Of a stretch of 64,000 nt of DNA, positions 1 to 12,500 are shown piece by piece. Within the stretch, counting starts at the first letter, position 1; every line of letters starts with the position of its first letter. Both the position numbers and the translations under genes were made by a program. The notes under the pieces were generated by a model, which saw nothing but the letters and a program-made list of their open reading frames with translations, was not told the origin of the DNA and did no database searches. The stretch comes from Chaetorhynchus papuensis (lineage: Eukaryota > Chordata > Aves > Passeriformes > Rhipiduridae), in the NCBI GenBank assembly GCA_013396525.1, contig VWYX01000410.1, positions 7,682 through 71,681 on the forward strand. Reading direction: 5' to 3'.

Positions 1-363
1 TATATATATTTATATACACCCATAAAATTAAGATATTGGAAGGTGCTTGGATGACTTACTCTATAGAAACATTTTCCTACTGCCAGAAGTCAGGAGATGC
101 TCGTTCACTTCAGTGTTGAAGTTCTGTAAGTGAACTCACAAGAAGCCCAGCATTTCCATCTTTCAGGAATAAAAACGTACCTGAAAGATAACTCTATGCC
201 AGATGAATAAGCTTTAAGAGGTTTTTCACTATTTTTTTCTAATATTTTGTATTGGTGTGTGGGAAGACTGCAGTTTTTCTGTCTCCTCTGAAAAAATAAT
301 CTTCACTGCAAAACGCTGATGGTATTACTAAATCCTAATTTCTGAATATTCCTATACAAATAG

Positions 364-541
364 AGTATCTTCGGAGCATATCCTTACCCGTCCCTGTTCT
401 GGTGGAAGATACAAGTAGCAGCAGTGAATATGGTTCTGTCTCACCTGATACAGAATTAAAAATTGATCCATTCTCTTTCAAAACAAGAGCCAAATCCTGT
501 GGAGAAAAAGATGGGAAGGGAATCCGGTCCCTTTTCCTGAG
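364..541 (+). CDS. MAP3K5: MAP3K5 exon with 14-3-3 binding site
   Basis: The exon opens with the last two bases of a codon and reads [20 protein letters not shown], and ends ...GIRSLFL plus two bases of a serine codon before GTAAGG. RSISLP fits the mode-1 14-3-3 motif RSxSxP. Its second serine (codon 381-383) corresponds to human Ser966, whose phosphorylation and 14-3-3 binding keep ASK1 inactive. A serine-rich [14 protein letters not shown] stretch follows. The acceptor (tacaaatag) has a weak pyrimidine tract. Confidence 0.95.
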
Positions 542-3500
542 GTAAGGAGCTACCTGACATTTTTGTTACACAGTAGATTAGGAATGTGTGCATTGGGAAG
601 GTTTTTATAATGTTTCTTTTCACTGAGTGTCTTTCATTCAGCATCCCAGATGAACATTTTGAGGATCACAGTGCACCTCCTTCACCTGAAGAGAAGGATT
701 CTGGGTTTTTCATGCTGAAGAAGGATAGTGAAAGGAGAGCCACCCTCCACAGGATATTAACTGAGGACCAAGAGCAGGTGGTGAGGAACCTGATGGAAGC
801 TTTGACTCAGGTAATTTCAGAGGGCAGCAAGAATTTTATGGAATTTTAAGACTTTGCTGCAGTTACCTGGAACTCTTGGAATTAAACATAGTAAAGCAAT
901 TAAAAATAAATTTTGATTAAACTAGAAAGCATACTCCATGTAAGCTTTCACAGTTACTGTTTTATTTGGGCTATTAAAAGTAGGCTTTGAATTTGTTTAT
1001 GCTGCATTACATATGCCTTTTTTGTTTGTAATTACAATGTATATACCTGGGTATTAGTACTGGCAAGACAACAGAAAAACATGTTTTCATGATACTCTAT
1101 TTTGCCAGTGCTTTTCAAATTGGACTCCGATTTCAAATTTGAGTCAAGCCTACTCATATAAGGTAGATCATCTCCAGGAGTGGATTACCTTGAACCCCTT
1201 TTAAAGTTCTGTGTTCTGGCTGACTGGTTTGAGAGAGGGTAGTTTAGGTCGTTTGGCCTGCTCTGGCCTTATGTTAGACTATTGTACAGAAAAAAATGGG
1301 GCTGACTGATACACCATTGCCTTCTAGCCAACAGTCACAACAGGGGAAAGAGGGAGCTAGGGAGAAAATAAATTGCAGCTATTCTGCAGTGCAGTTGGGA
1401 CCACATGTGGAGGGAAGCTGTAGTAATGGTGGGAGCTACAGCAAACAACAAAATTATTGCAGAATGACCTTTTGGCACTCCTTTGTGGGGATGATTCATT
1501 ATGATGATGTATCAGTTCAGGACAACACTGAAGAAATAACAGGTCATGACCACACTGCTCACTGTTGCAACACTGTAATTGAATGACAGGATTTTTTGTT
1601 CCTGTTTATGTGTGTGTTAATTGATTCACTTCATTCTCAAGGCAAAGTATTGCTGGTCTAAAACATGTTTGTATAAAATGTAATAACTCATCTTCTAAAC
1701 ATACTAGTGTTTAGAAACTGATGCAAACCAATATGATTATTATGTATGTACTACAGTTAATGTAATTGGAAATTGCTGCCATGCAAATAAAAACAGCTTC
1801 TAACTCTTGGGAGGGGGGAGAGAGTAACCTGCAGTTATCCTGGTAACTACAGAAAGTATTAAAAGATAAGGCAGTGAGAGAGATACTTGTGATCTGTGAT
1901 TTACGAGAGTCTTGCTGTAACAGACACATTTTTTGTATGTGTATGCAAGTAATGATCATCAGAGGCTGAAACTCAATCACAAATCCCAGACAGTGTGCTC
2001 TGTGTTTCATGCCTTTCTCAGCTGGGGCTGGAACAGCCTGAGAGAGAAGCAGAGACACAGAATTTTAGAGCCAAAGAGTTCAAAGCTCATGTTCATGGGC
2101 CTGGCTGCCTTCCAAAAGGATGCAGAGCTCTGACTCCCAAAGACTGTTTTCTCCCTTGAGAAATGCAAGAAATTACTAATAGAACAAGCCTGGCTTGCTT
2201 GTTAGAGCTCATCAGGATTTAGGATTTGATAGTTTTTCTCTTCACAAAACTTTTCACATGAAAGGTTTCAACGAAGCCATTGGGTATGATGGCTGGGGGA
2301 GGAGAATGCCCCTCACAAAATGGGGCACTGTTTCTAATTAGCAAGTCATACTAATTCTCCTGTCTCCTTAATGCCTAGTGCCTTGATGGACTTGGATCTT
2401 CACAGGGCTACAGTGTGCATTTACCTATCTGCCCTAATGGCTTTTTAATTATTTACATGAAAAGAAGATTGGCTACTGCAGAACAGTGAGAGATCCACTT
2501 CCACTTAGAAAATCATCAGGTGACTTCTCCAAAGCAGATCAAGATCAGAGGCTAGGATCTTTTATCTCAGGTGGATGTTTTAGTCAGCGGTATCTTTGCT
2601 CTGGAACTTTTGCTTTTTTTTTAAGCTTCTTTCTCAAGTAATCGAATTATCTTTGTTTCATCCTGATCAGAATTAATTGACTGTAGTTAAAAGCTCGGTG
2701 TTACTGGCAAACGAGTTCTTGGTGTCTGGCCAGCCATAACATTCATGGCATAAAACTAGCAAATGCAATAGAACTAAACACCATATGTCCTTCTCTTACA
2801 GAAATCAATGTTGGATATCCTTGGCCTGTATAAATATTTACTTAACTTCCTTCAGAATAAGCACCTAATACGTCGTGTTGAACGACAACCCTGTCTTAAT
2901 TTTACGATTTGGAATTGAAATTTGCATTCAGTCAGCATAACTTTGCTTATGAGAGCAAATACAGTGCTCTGCTTCCTAGTTACTTAGGCTGGTTTTCCTG
3001 ATGAATGCTTTTGAACTTTTCACTTTGGTAGCTCATGCAAAAACACAAAAGCTTTCAGAAATAGGCATATGAATATTTATACTAAAAAGGTGAGATCTTT
3101 GTAGACCTGCTTTAAGAGCAGCTAAGTGTGGAAGTTCTGTATTAAGGGAAATTAGGAAATTATATAAGAAACAACCAGTCCTTTGTGAGCCTCCTGCATA
3201 ACTTTGACTAATCCCTTTTAAATACTGCTGTAGGATTTTGCGCATTGTCTCTGAGGGGCACACAGAAATTAGAAGCACTGCGAAGTATGTGTGTGTTTGC
3301 AATGAAGAGTAATTTGTAGCATCCAGTGCACAGTGTATTTATTCATATCTTTTCATTGCTGCACAAAGAAACATACACACTGTAGTGTGTACACATTCTT
3401 CAGCAACTGGTGCAGAATGAAGTCAGCTCCTTGTTCATCAGGTGTCCATCATACCTGTGTTACCAGGGAGCTCAGCCACAGGGCTCTGTGCTGCTGCAGC

Positions 3501-6500
3501 TACGCTGCCACCAGTACCTGGCCTGCAGCTGCACCTTCCCCTTAACCAGAGCAGCAGAGTTTCTGAAAACCCATATTGCCCACTGACATTATTGGCTGAA
3601 GTCCTTCTGGGTGTGTGTTTCAAAAGATGACTATCAAAACTATTTCTTTTCCTCTCTCTTCTGCCAGGGAGCTGAAGAACCCAAGCTAAAATGGGATCAC
3701 ATCACAACACTCGTTTCCAGCCTCAGAGAGTTCGTACGGTCCACTGATCGCAAAATCATCGCAACCACACTTTCAAAATTGAAGCTGGAGTTAGACTTTG
3801 ACAGCCACGGTATCAGTCAAGTGCAGCTTGTGCTGTTTGGCTTTCAAGATGCTGTAAGTTGCCATTTTTACTAAGAAATTTGTGCACCTAAACTGAAAAA
3901 TCCTAAACAAACCAGGACGAAACAGAACTTGCTTAACCTCCACCCAGAGTTACTGAAACAATAACATTTGAGGGCTTTGAACCTGTAATAGCAAAATCTG
4001 AGCCCACAGCACTGACTTGGTTTGGCTGCCTTGTGATCCTTTGGCAGGACACTGACCCTGAACGCTGCTGAGGTTTTGCTGATTAAAGATATAGAAGGTT
4101 CAGCGTAATTGTGTGAATATTATGTCACAATAGTAAAGCGGGAAAGCCTTTAAAAAAAAGCTTATTTTGGAAGGTTTTCTGGGAAATAAGACCAACAATG
4201 AATGTCAGGCTTATCCTACATAAATGCAGATCTCTTAAACTTCTCTTACAAACGAATGCATTACCCTCTATAGTAGTCTGTCTACCTTGTAGTACTGTAT
4301 TGAGTTCTTATTTTAGTGTTTTTGATTAGCAGCAGATTTCTGCCGAACTAGAAATTTTCATTTCAATTTTAAATAAGCAGGATAAGGGGGAATTAAAATG
4401 GTTACTTTTCTATCAATAATAAATGCAAGATTTATCATTTCTCACATTGAGCGACTAAACACACTCATGAGCAGCCTTTAAACAGCTAGTTTATGAAAAA
4501 CAAATATTTTCTCTTCCTAAGGTATGTATTTAAATGGTAGTTCACAAGCAGTTAGGCTTGATGATTAAGATGAATAATGAACATGGGAGGGTGCAGTTGT
4601 GCTGACTGAAGTCATGTAGTAAAAATGAAATGATGATCCAGGTAGGCATTTGAGGTGGATGATTCTTCTAGAATTTAAACTTGGGGTGCTCTGACAAGTA
4701 GAAGAGCTGTCAGGAAGGATGGCATAGCATGTAAACTGTTACACAAGACTACACTAACAAGAATTAGATGCTGTTTATGGGAAAAAAGTGTGAAATGAAT
4801 CTGTGAAAGAGCTCTTCCTACAAATCAAAAGTTTTCTCTTTGATTCTTTTGAGTATGCTTTCAGCTCTCTCTATTTAGCCTCATATTAATACTCTTTTGA
4901 CACTTGGAAGAAAAAAACCAAGCATACAAGGTCAAGAAAACCATGGAGGGGGTAATAGTACAAATGCTTGATAGAGATGTTGCTGAGCATCAGTTGTTTG
5001 GTCGTAATTGCCTGGGCTATATTCTTATCAATAAAAAAAATCTAGTTTCTGTTAATTTCATCATTACAAGTTGCTCTTTTTTAACTGATAAATATCTCTT
5101 TTATTACTATCTCTCTATTATTTAACTAAATCCACAGAAATTTAAGAACAAACTTTGCTTTATATGTGTGCAATCTTAATTTTTTTGGCTATACAGTAGA
5201 TTTCCGTAGTACTACATTGAAATCCAGGACAGTATCAAGACCTCAGATGCTGCAGAGACTGAGGTGCTGCTAAAAGTGAGGCAAAGTTTTTCCCTTGCTC
5301 TTGGGACTTAATAAGGTGATCTTAGGTTACAATGTTTAATAATCACAACATCCTTATCAGACCAACCAAGAAAAAGTAATTTTGTGATGTAATATGAATA
5401 ACTAAATCATATTACTAGGGATTGCTGTGATCTTGACAGAGTTAGATTGTGCTTCTTCAGTTCTCCAAAAAGCTGCACTTAGCTAAAGAGTCAGTTTGGG
5501 AAGGTGCACAGTGCTTGCACAGGGGAGTTGTGCTGCCTCAGAGGGCAGTGGGCAAGCCTTTGGGCCCTTGGGGTGCTGCTGTCCAGGTGTCAGGCCCTGG
5601 GCAGGCTCCCCTGGCACTGCTGGCAGCTCTCCGAATCCAGACACAGGGTCCAAGTGCCATCTCGTGGCCACTGGCAATAGAAATGAGGAGACGTGGGTAC
5701 TGCTGTGCTGGGTTGACCCTGGCTGGCAGGTAGGAGGAAAGCCCCTACCCAGTCATTCATTCACTCCCTCCCAACAAGGAAGAGGGAGAGAATTAGAAGA
5801 ACCTCAAGTGGGAAAACTTGTGGGTCAAAAGAAAGATTGTTAAATAAGTGAAAGGGGGGAAAAAAAGGCTTGTAAGTGTTGCAAAAGCAGTCAGTCACCA
5901 CCAGCAGGCTGGTGCCCAGCCAGTCACTGATCAGCAGCTCCTCTGAAAAAGCAGGCCCTAATTTATTGAAGAGCATGGCCTTATATCGAAGGGAATATTT
6001 CTTAGGTGAGCTGTGCCAGCCGTGTTCCCCTCCAGCCTTTAGTGCACCCACAGCCCCCTCGCTGCTGGGGCAGTGTGAGAAGCAGAGGCGGCCTTGACAG
6101 TGCCCAAGCTTTGCTCAGGAGTAGCTGAAACACGCGTGTGTTATCAAGGCTGGTTTAGTCACCAGTCTGAAACACAGCACCATGTGGGCTGCTGTGAAAG
6201 AAATTAACTCCATCCCAACCAAACCCAGTGCAGGTACCTGCATAAAGTACTGCATTACTGAATACTACTGCTTTTTGGCAGTGAAAATAATGGGATTGAT
6301 AACTTTTACATATCCTCTGAAGGCATCATTTGTGTAACTGCAGTCATTTTTTACAGAGAGGTTATTATCACATTATGAGAGAATTGAACTAATCCCTTTT
6401 TTAGGAAGAGTGAAGTATCTTTTTGCCACATTTTTCGTAATCAGTAGTTGCTTCTTTTTTGGTAAGGCTGTGAGTCGATAATTTTCTAAACACAGTTATA

Positions 6501-9500
6501 TTTTTTGCTTCTGGCAACTGTTTAAGTTCTGCTCCTGCAGAGTTTGTGGCTTTGGATTGTTTCTGTGCCTAGAAAAAAGCACTGAGTTTTGTGCTACTAC
6601 TGCTTACTGTTGGCTAGGCATTGCCTTGTCATTTGGGAGTCAGAAAACAGTTCTGTGAGGTAAAGATGTTTGTGCAAGTGGCATGGAGCATCCATAGAGG
6701 CATCTGAGAATGTGGCTAAAAGTGGTTTGAAAGCAGGCTCATGGGCAATTAGGAGCAACCCAGTGTATTGTACCATACTGAGTGTACAAAGTACGAAGCA
6801 GAAGGAAAGAGAAAATGGTACAGCACACAAATGAAGTTCCCTAATTGTTTAAACTAACATTAATTGACTAGTTTCAGAATTAAGTAGGAGCAGCATTGCA
6901 TTAGTTCTTTGATATTTCCTACAATTGTACTTTAAAATAGACAAGTATTGCTCAGAGCAAGCAGTGAAAGTGATGCCAAAAAAAGTAACAAGATTAATTA
7001 GTTTCAGCTACAAGCCTTTCATAACATAGTCCTTGTTATTTGTCTTGCTTGCATTCTTTTGAAGTCTCTCTCCACAACCTTGAAGGTTAAGTATCACAGA
7101 CATCAAAAGTCACCTAACACACGAACCAGTGCTTGATGAAAAATACAAAACATTGCATGACTTATAATAAAGTGGATGAAGTTGATAATGTTGCTATCAA
7201 GAAATAGTTGTAATCTGCTCGGATACAGCATCTATATAGTGTTTAAACACTTTATATAAGGATGATATATATTCTCATTTTAAGTTGTGAGGTATGTAAT
7301 ATCTGAACTAAATTTTGTCTTACTAGGTCAATAAAGTTCTCCGAAATCATAATATTAAGCCACATTGGATGTTTGCCCTGGACAGCATAATCAGAAAAGC
7401 TGTGCAGACTGCTATTACAATTCTGGTCCCAGGTGAGTCATTTCTTAATACTCAGCAAATGTTTATCAGCTGATCTCTTTACACATGCTTTAGAGTTGTG
7501 ATTATGATGCTTCACTTAAGATTTTGAAACCAGCAGTGGCCTTTTTCCTGTTCACTGCCTGTTTTGCAATTCAGAAACTAATCTGTGTATTGTTCAAGCT
7601 GTTTTGGAAAGCACCTTTCCACAATGTGTAATCTAAATGATTCTGCAACACGGTGAGTAGCAGTAGGTTAAGGTTCTCTGGGACCTGATTTTTTGAGGTG
7701 CAAAACATTGCCTATTGCTTATGGTCAGAAGCTAAAAAACAAAGAAAAAAAACCTAAACCCTGAAACCCCCGAACAACCCCAAACCCTTGACTTGAAACC
7801 TGCCAAAACCAAACAAACAGGTCTGCAGTGCCTGCAGTTTGTACACTGTATTTTGAATGTGGAATTAGAATGTATGGCTTTACTGCAGGAAGGAATCTGT
7901 TTAGACAAAACTGTAGCCCATTCTGTTACTTCTCTACCTATTTCCAAAGTAAGTTTTCCTGCTGCTTCTTAACTTCTAATGCTGGAAATTAATGGTGATA
8001 TTTTCAAATATGTCATTTAATGCTTTAAGTCAGAATACATACATTCCTGTTTCCTGCAGTGGGTTGAGTCTTAAATTAATAAGGGGATCTGAAAATTACA
8101 TCACAAGTTACAGCTATTCCTATTCTCCTTATTTTCCAAATCTGTAGCACAACCAACAAGATAGAAATAGGGTTTCTGTGTTACTTTGCAGTCACAAAGA
8201 AACTCTGTCTTCTGACTAGAATGCTGAACACCTCTAACAGGCATGTACTCCACTGCTGTGTAATAGGAGTAACTGTGGAATTCCTCCTGAATGGTCTGCT
8301 CTTCCCCATACAGCTCAGTGTCAGCATTAACTGTAGGGGTGGCCAAGCTTAAACAAAAGCCTCTGTGCCCCAGTAGCTTTCAGGCACTGATCATCTACTG
8401 CTTCCCTAATTGCTTTACCTTACTTCTGATTGCTTTCCCTTGCTTTTGTCTCACTCTTTTTTCTTATTTTTTTTTTTCTTATGATGTGGAGAGTTATCTC
8501 TGGCCTTAACACTTCTAGAAGTTATGGGATGTTTAAGGAATGGTACAAAGCCAGTTTTATGCTGCCTGGTGGCGAACAATGGCAAAGAACTTCTGCATCC
8601 TGCTAAAAAGAATAGAAGTTCAAGGCAAATTCAAACATATTTGCCTAGCAAAATTTGGGTAACTGCTGTATAATAAAACTGCTTTCCTCAATTTAGAGGA
8701 AGCACAGCTTTGTTCATGTTATGTTCAGCCTTGAAGAAGGTATGTAGCATTGAAATGAAGAGGTGAAATAGATCAAGCAACAAATGCTTCTTTTGTAAAG
8801 AAGAGAAATGTACTTGTTAATTACTCAGCAGGAAGGGCATAAACCAAGCGTGATTCACGAAAAAAAGTACATTTTGGTGAGGAGACTAGAGGGAGTTCTT
8901 AGCAGTAAGAAGCCATAATTGAGGGAAGGAAGGAAGATTTATACAAAATAGTTGGAATTAACAAACAGATGTTGTTACAATAATAGATAGTGTAGGAGTG
9001 TCAGATCTTGTGTACATTTCTTGCATACCTGGTAAGCCCTGGTAAGTAGTTTAAACAGGGTACAACAGAAACCAGGGCATAGCTTTGTGTTCACAGTTTT
9101 TGGATGTGCAACATTTCAAAATAGGCAGTGCTGCCTCTGATAAGTAGAAGGGAAGTGTGCTGCTTTTAACTATTGGGAGAGGGGCCTCTTTGTAATTTCC
9201 TCTCTATCTTTGGATGCAATTTTTTGGTAAACATAGTATTCTTATAATGATAGAATGCTAAATATGCTGGAGCAGCAACAGCAGGAATAGCTGGATATAA
9301 AAGAAATAATGGTCATTTGTTTAATAAAATGTTTCAAGTCAGACACATTAAAAAATGCAAACTACTGAGAACGGAATTAAACAAAAGAAACTCTGCTGTA
9401 CTTAATACTTCAGCACAATTTGACATGAAATGGTAGCCAAATCTGGAATCATATTCATCCAGATGTTTGTTTTTTACAGCTCTTGAACATTCACTAGGCA

Positions 9501-12500
9501 GAATAATAATCTACATAAACCAAGGTGCTGTTATGTTTTGAGTGATATTAAAGCCCTAGAAAATATCTGTTCTCCTGTTACAGAAATTACAGGTCTGGTG
9601 TAACCAAAGCTATGGGATGATCTGTAAATAGTCACTTGGGTCTGCTTTTGTTTTAATATTTAACTAATATTTAACATCTTTGGTGTTTTTTCTTTTGCTT
9701 ATATTTTAAAAGAATTGAGGCCGCATTTTAGTCTTGCATCTGAAAGTGACACAGCCGATCAAGATGATATAGAAGTTGAAGATCAAGATGAACAGCCTCA
9801 GAATCAAACCATCCAGCAGCCTTGCATTGTCTTGGAGGATGCAGTAGCTACCTCAGGTGTAAGCACACTCAGCTCTACAGTGTCCCATGACTCCCAGGCT
9901 GCTCACAGATCTCTGAGTGTCCAGCTGGGCAGGCTAAAATTAGAGACAAACAGGTAAGTCTGGACACTGGGAGACAGGGACACTAGCCTGCTTACAGCAA
10001 GATGTATTGGTTAGTTTTCAAAATATATATGCTGGAGTACTAGTGACAGTGCCAAAATTCCACAGCAGTGTAAGTCATTCCTTTTAATGATGATCCTTTT
10101 TAGCTGTGACTGATCACTTACATAGTTTTTTTCATTTCAACAAAACCATAATGTGATGCAAGTTGAGGTGAGTCTTGATTTCAGGTGCCCTTTCAAGGAA
10201 GGTCTGAAAAAAACCTGACTTGATGCCAAACTTCTGCTTTTTCTCTCTTTGGTGTGCTCTGTATGGCTGATGAATGGTGTTATGTTTTGTTTCCATTAAG
10301 GCAGAACTTGCTGTTCTTTTCTATAGCTATTCTCAGTGAGTGAGCTCAAGCTAATAGACAGCCACACAGAAACTCCACAAGGAAACTGCTTCAGACTTGT
10401 TTTGTGCACAGAAATTACTGCAAGCAGGATCTGTCCTTACCAGCAGCCATTACCTTCTTATTAAATAAGTTCTTTTCATCAAAGAAAGATGGGGAAAATA
10501 GGTGTTTTGTTTAAAAGAAGAAATGAGCCAGAAATTTGGATATTGTAATTTTTTTCAGAAGTATGTCTTGCACTTTAAACCTGAAAAGTGATTCTTTGAG
10601 GTTTTGTTGTACTTTTAAGAAATGTCAGAGAAAAATCTGTCTCCATTATTTTATCCAATGATCTCCTATGTACTTTGTTTTCTTTTCATTAAAATATACC
10701 AAATATATTACCAATATATACCAAATAGTCTGGTTGAAGTAGATATTTAGCTTTTGAAGCATCTGATTTATGACATTGGTTTTCCTACTGACCTCAGTAA
10801 ATTTTGAATGTGACCTTGATAGAAAGAGAACATGTCTTCAATAAGACAGTTGTTATGATGGTAAAACATTCTTTGGAACTGCAGCTCCAATTGAAATTAA
10901 AATGTTAAATTGCACTTTACTTTTACATGTGTCCAAGAAGGTTGCCATAATTAGAACAATTCATTAGACTGTACTTTTTTAAATAAAGTATCAGTATTTT
11001 GGGGTCCTTATGTCATAATTTTTTACTTGTGACCACTGAAAAATATTTCAATTTTTTTATTGATATAGAAATACTTTACTTCACAAGTTTATGGTGGGGA
11101 ATAGCCTCAAAAGTGATCAGTTTGCAGAGGTATTTTTTTGCTAGCACGTTGCTTCTGTAAATTTCTCAAATACAAAGCCTTTGGCCAAATAATCACATCC
11201 AGTCATTCATGCAGAAATTTTGAAATAAATAACACAGACAATTGTTCGAATATTTATGACAGCTTTATTGGCATAAGCAGCAAGCAGTTATCAGGAGAAA
11301 ATAATGGATTATTTTGTTGGCCCTGAAGGCCTTTTTCAACCAGAATAGGTAGACTAAGAATAACTTAACAGAAAGGTGACCCGTCTGGACAGAATATCAG
11401 TCTGCACTGAGAATAACCAAGCTGTGGGGTTGTGTAGATGCACAAAGCAGCTCTGTTCCCATGCAGGGTGGACTTGTTAAGGTTTGTTAGCTCAGGTGTG
11501 GAAGCACTCAAGTGCAAATATGTTTCTGGTAGGCCTGCATACAAGCTAAAAGTAGGGCTAGGTGTTTTTACAAGGCAATCGTATGGGATTCAGTTTACCC
11601 CTGTGCAAAGGCAGGTAAGGGGTTTTTGTGGCACATTTTCTAATTGAATTCCTGTCTGGGAATCAGTGTCCCAAATAAAAACTTGCAGTGCTCAAGTGGT
11701 ATAAATTCACAAAGAATTTAATAGATGAATAAATAAAAGGAAACATGCTGAAATGAAGAGTTATTGCATAGTTCTCAGGCTGGCAGAGGTTTCAAGAAAG
11801 GGATGAAGGTGCTGCAAATCCTTCCAAGGCAGAACTTCTGAAGACCCAGAAGTCAATTATAGGTTTATGAGTGTGCTCTCCATGTCCAATTTCTGACCAA
11901 GTTCCTAACAAAATATTTTTCACAAATCTCTCATTTTACTAAACCGCTTTTCTAAAAGAACAAATTGCAGCAGTTTTACATACTAATTTTCCATTATATT
12001 TTGACTATTTTCTTTTGATCAGCTTAAATTGTGCTGGCCACCAAATCTCTCCAGGTTTCTCTCTGGGTTTGTGTTATGAAGGAGGTCAAACATGGGTTCC
12101 AACTTACTTCTGCTTGACATTCTCAAAAGTTATTGCTTAGGGGACTAGGGAAATATTTTGCCTCCTCTTTTCTCACTCTTAATATAGCTAGGAGGGCAGG
12201 CACAAAGTGCCTCGTATGTGAGGAAGGGACAGCCCTTGTGTGGTTGAGAACATATTTCGCATATTTAAGAGATGCAGCCATATGTTTTCACCACATTTTC
12301 ATCACAGCTCTACCCTTTCCATACCTTTGAAAATGTCTGCTGGAGACATGTGAACTGGCATTTTTCCTTACAAAGGTTTAGCCCTTTATTTGTGAACCAC
12401 TTTGATATTTGTTCTCAGTTCCAATTTTGTTTAAAACAGAGCATGGTCAGTAGAAATTTCACTGAAATTTTCTGCCATACCACTTGTTTAGTGGGGGAAT

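Larger units (their letters stand above)
3854..7326 (+). other. MAP3K5: MAP3K5 intron, 3.47 kb, carrying a solo LTR
   Basis: Intron bounded by GTAAGT and cttactag. It contains the solo LTR at 5701-6232, and just upstream a GC-rich stretch (about 5490-5700) that I could not assign. The remainder is AT-rich with no recognised feature. Confidence 0.85.

Noticed and set aside
4904..5125. 73-codon open frame starting [12 protein letters not shown]
   Set aside because: Hydrophilic start but then low-complexity AT-driven residues. It is unspliced, within an intron of MAP3K5, with no known homologue.
5761..6051. 96-codon minus-strand open frame as a gene
   Set aside because: It lies wholly inside the solo LTR, has no recognisable retroviral or host domain, and LTRs are normally non-coding.
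7733..7822. Possible interstitial telomere repeat (CCTAAACCC-like words)
   Set aside because: No run of consecutive CCCTAA units. The words are irregular and the tract reads as A/C-rich low complexity.
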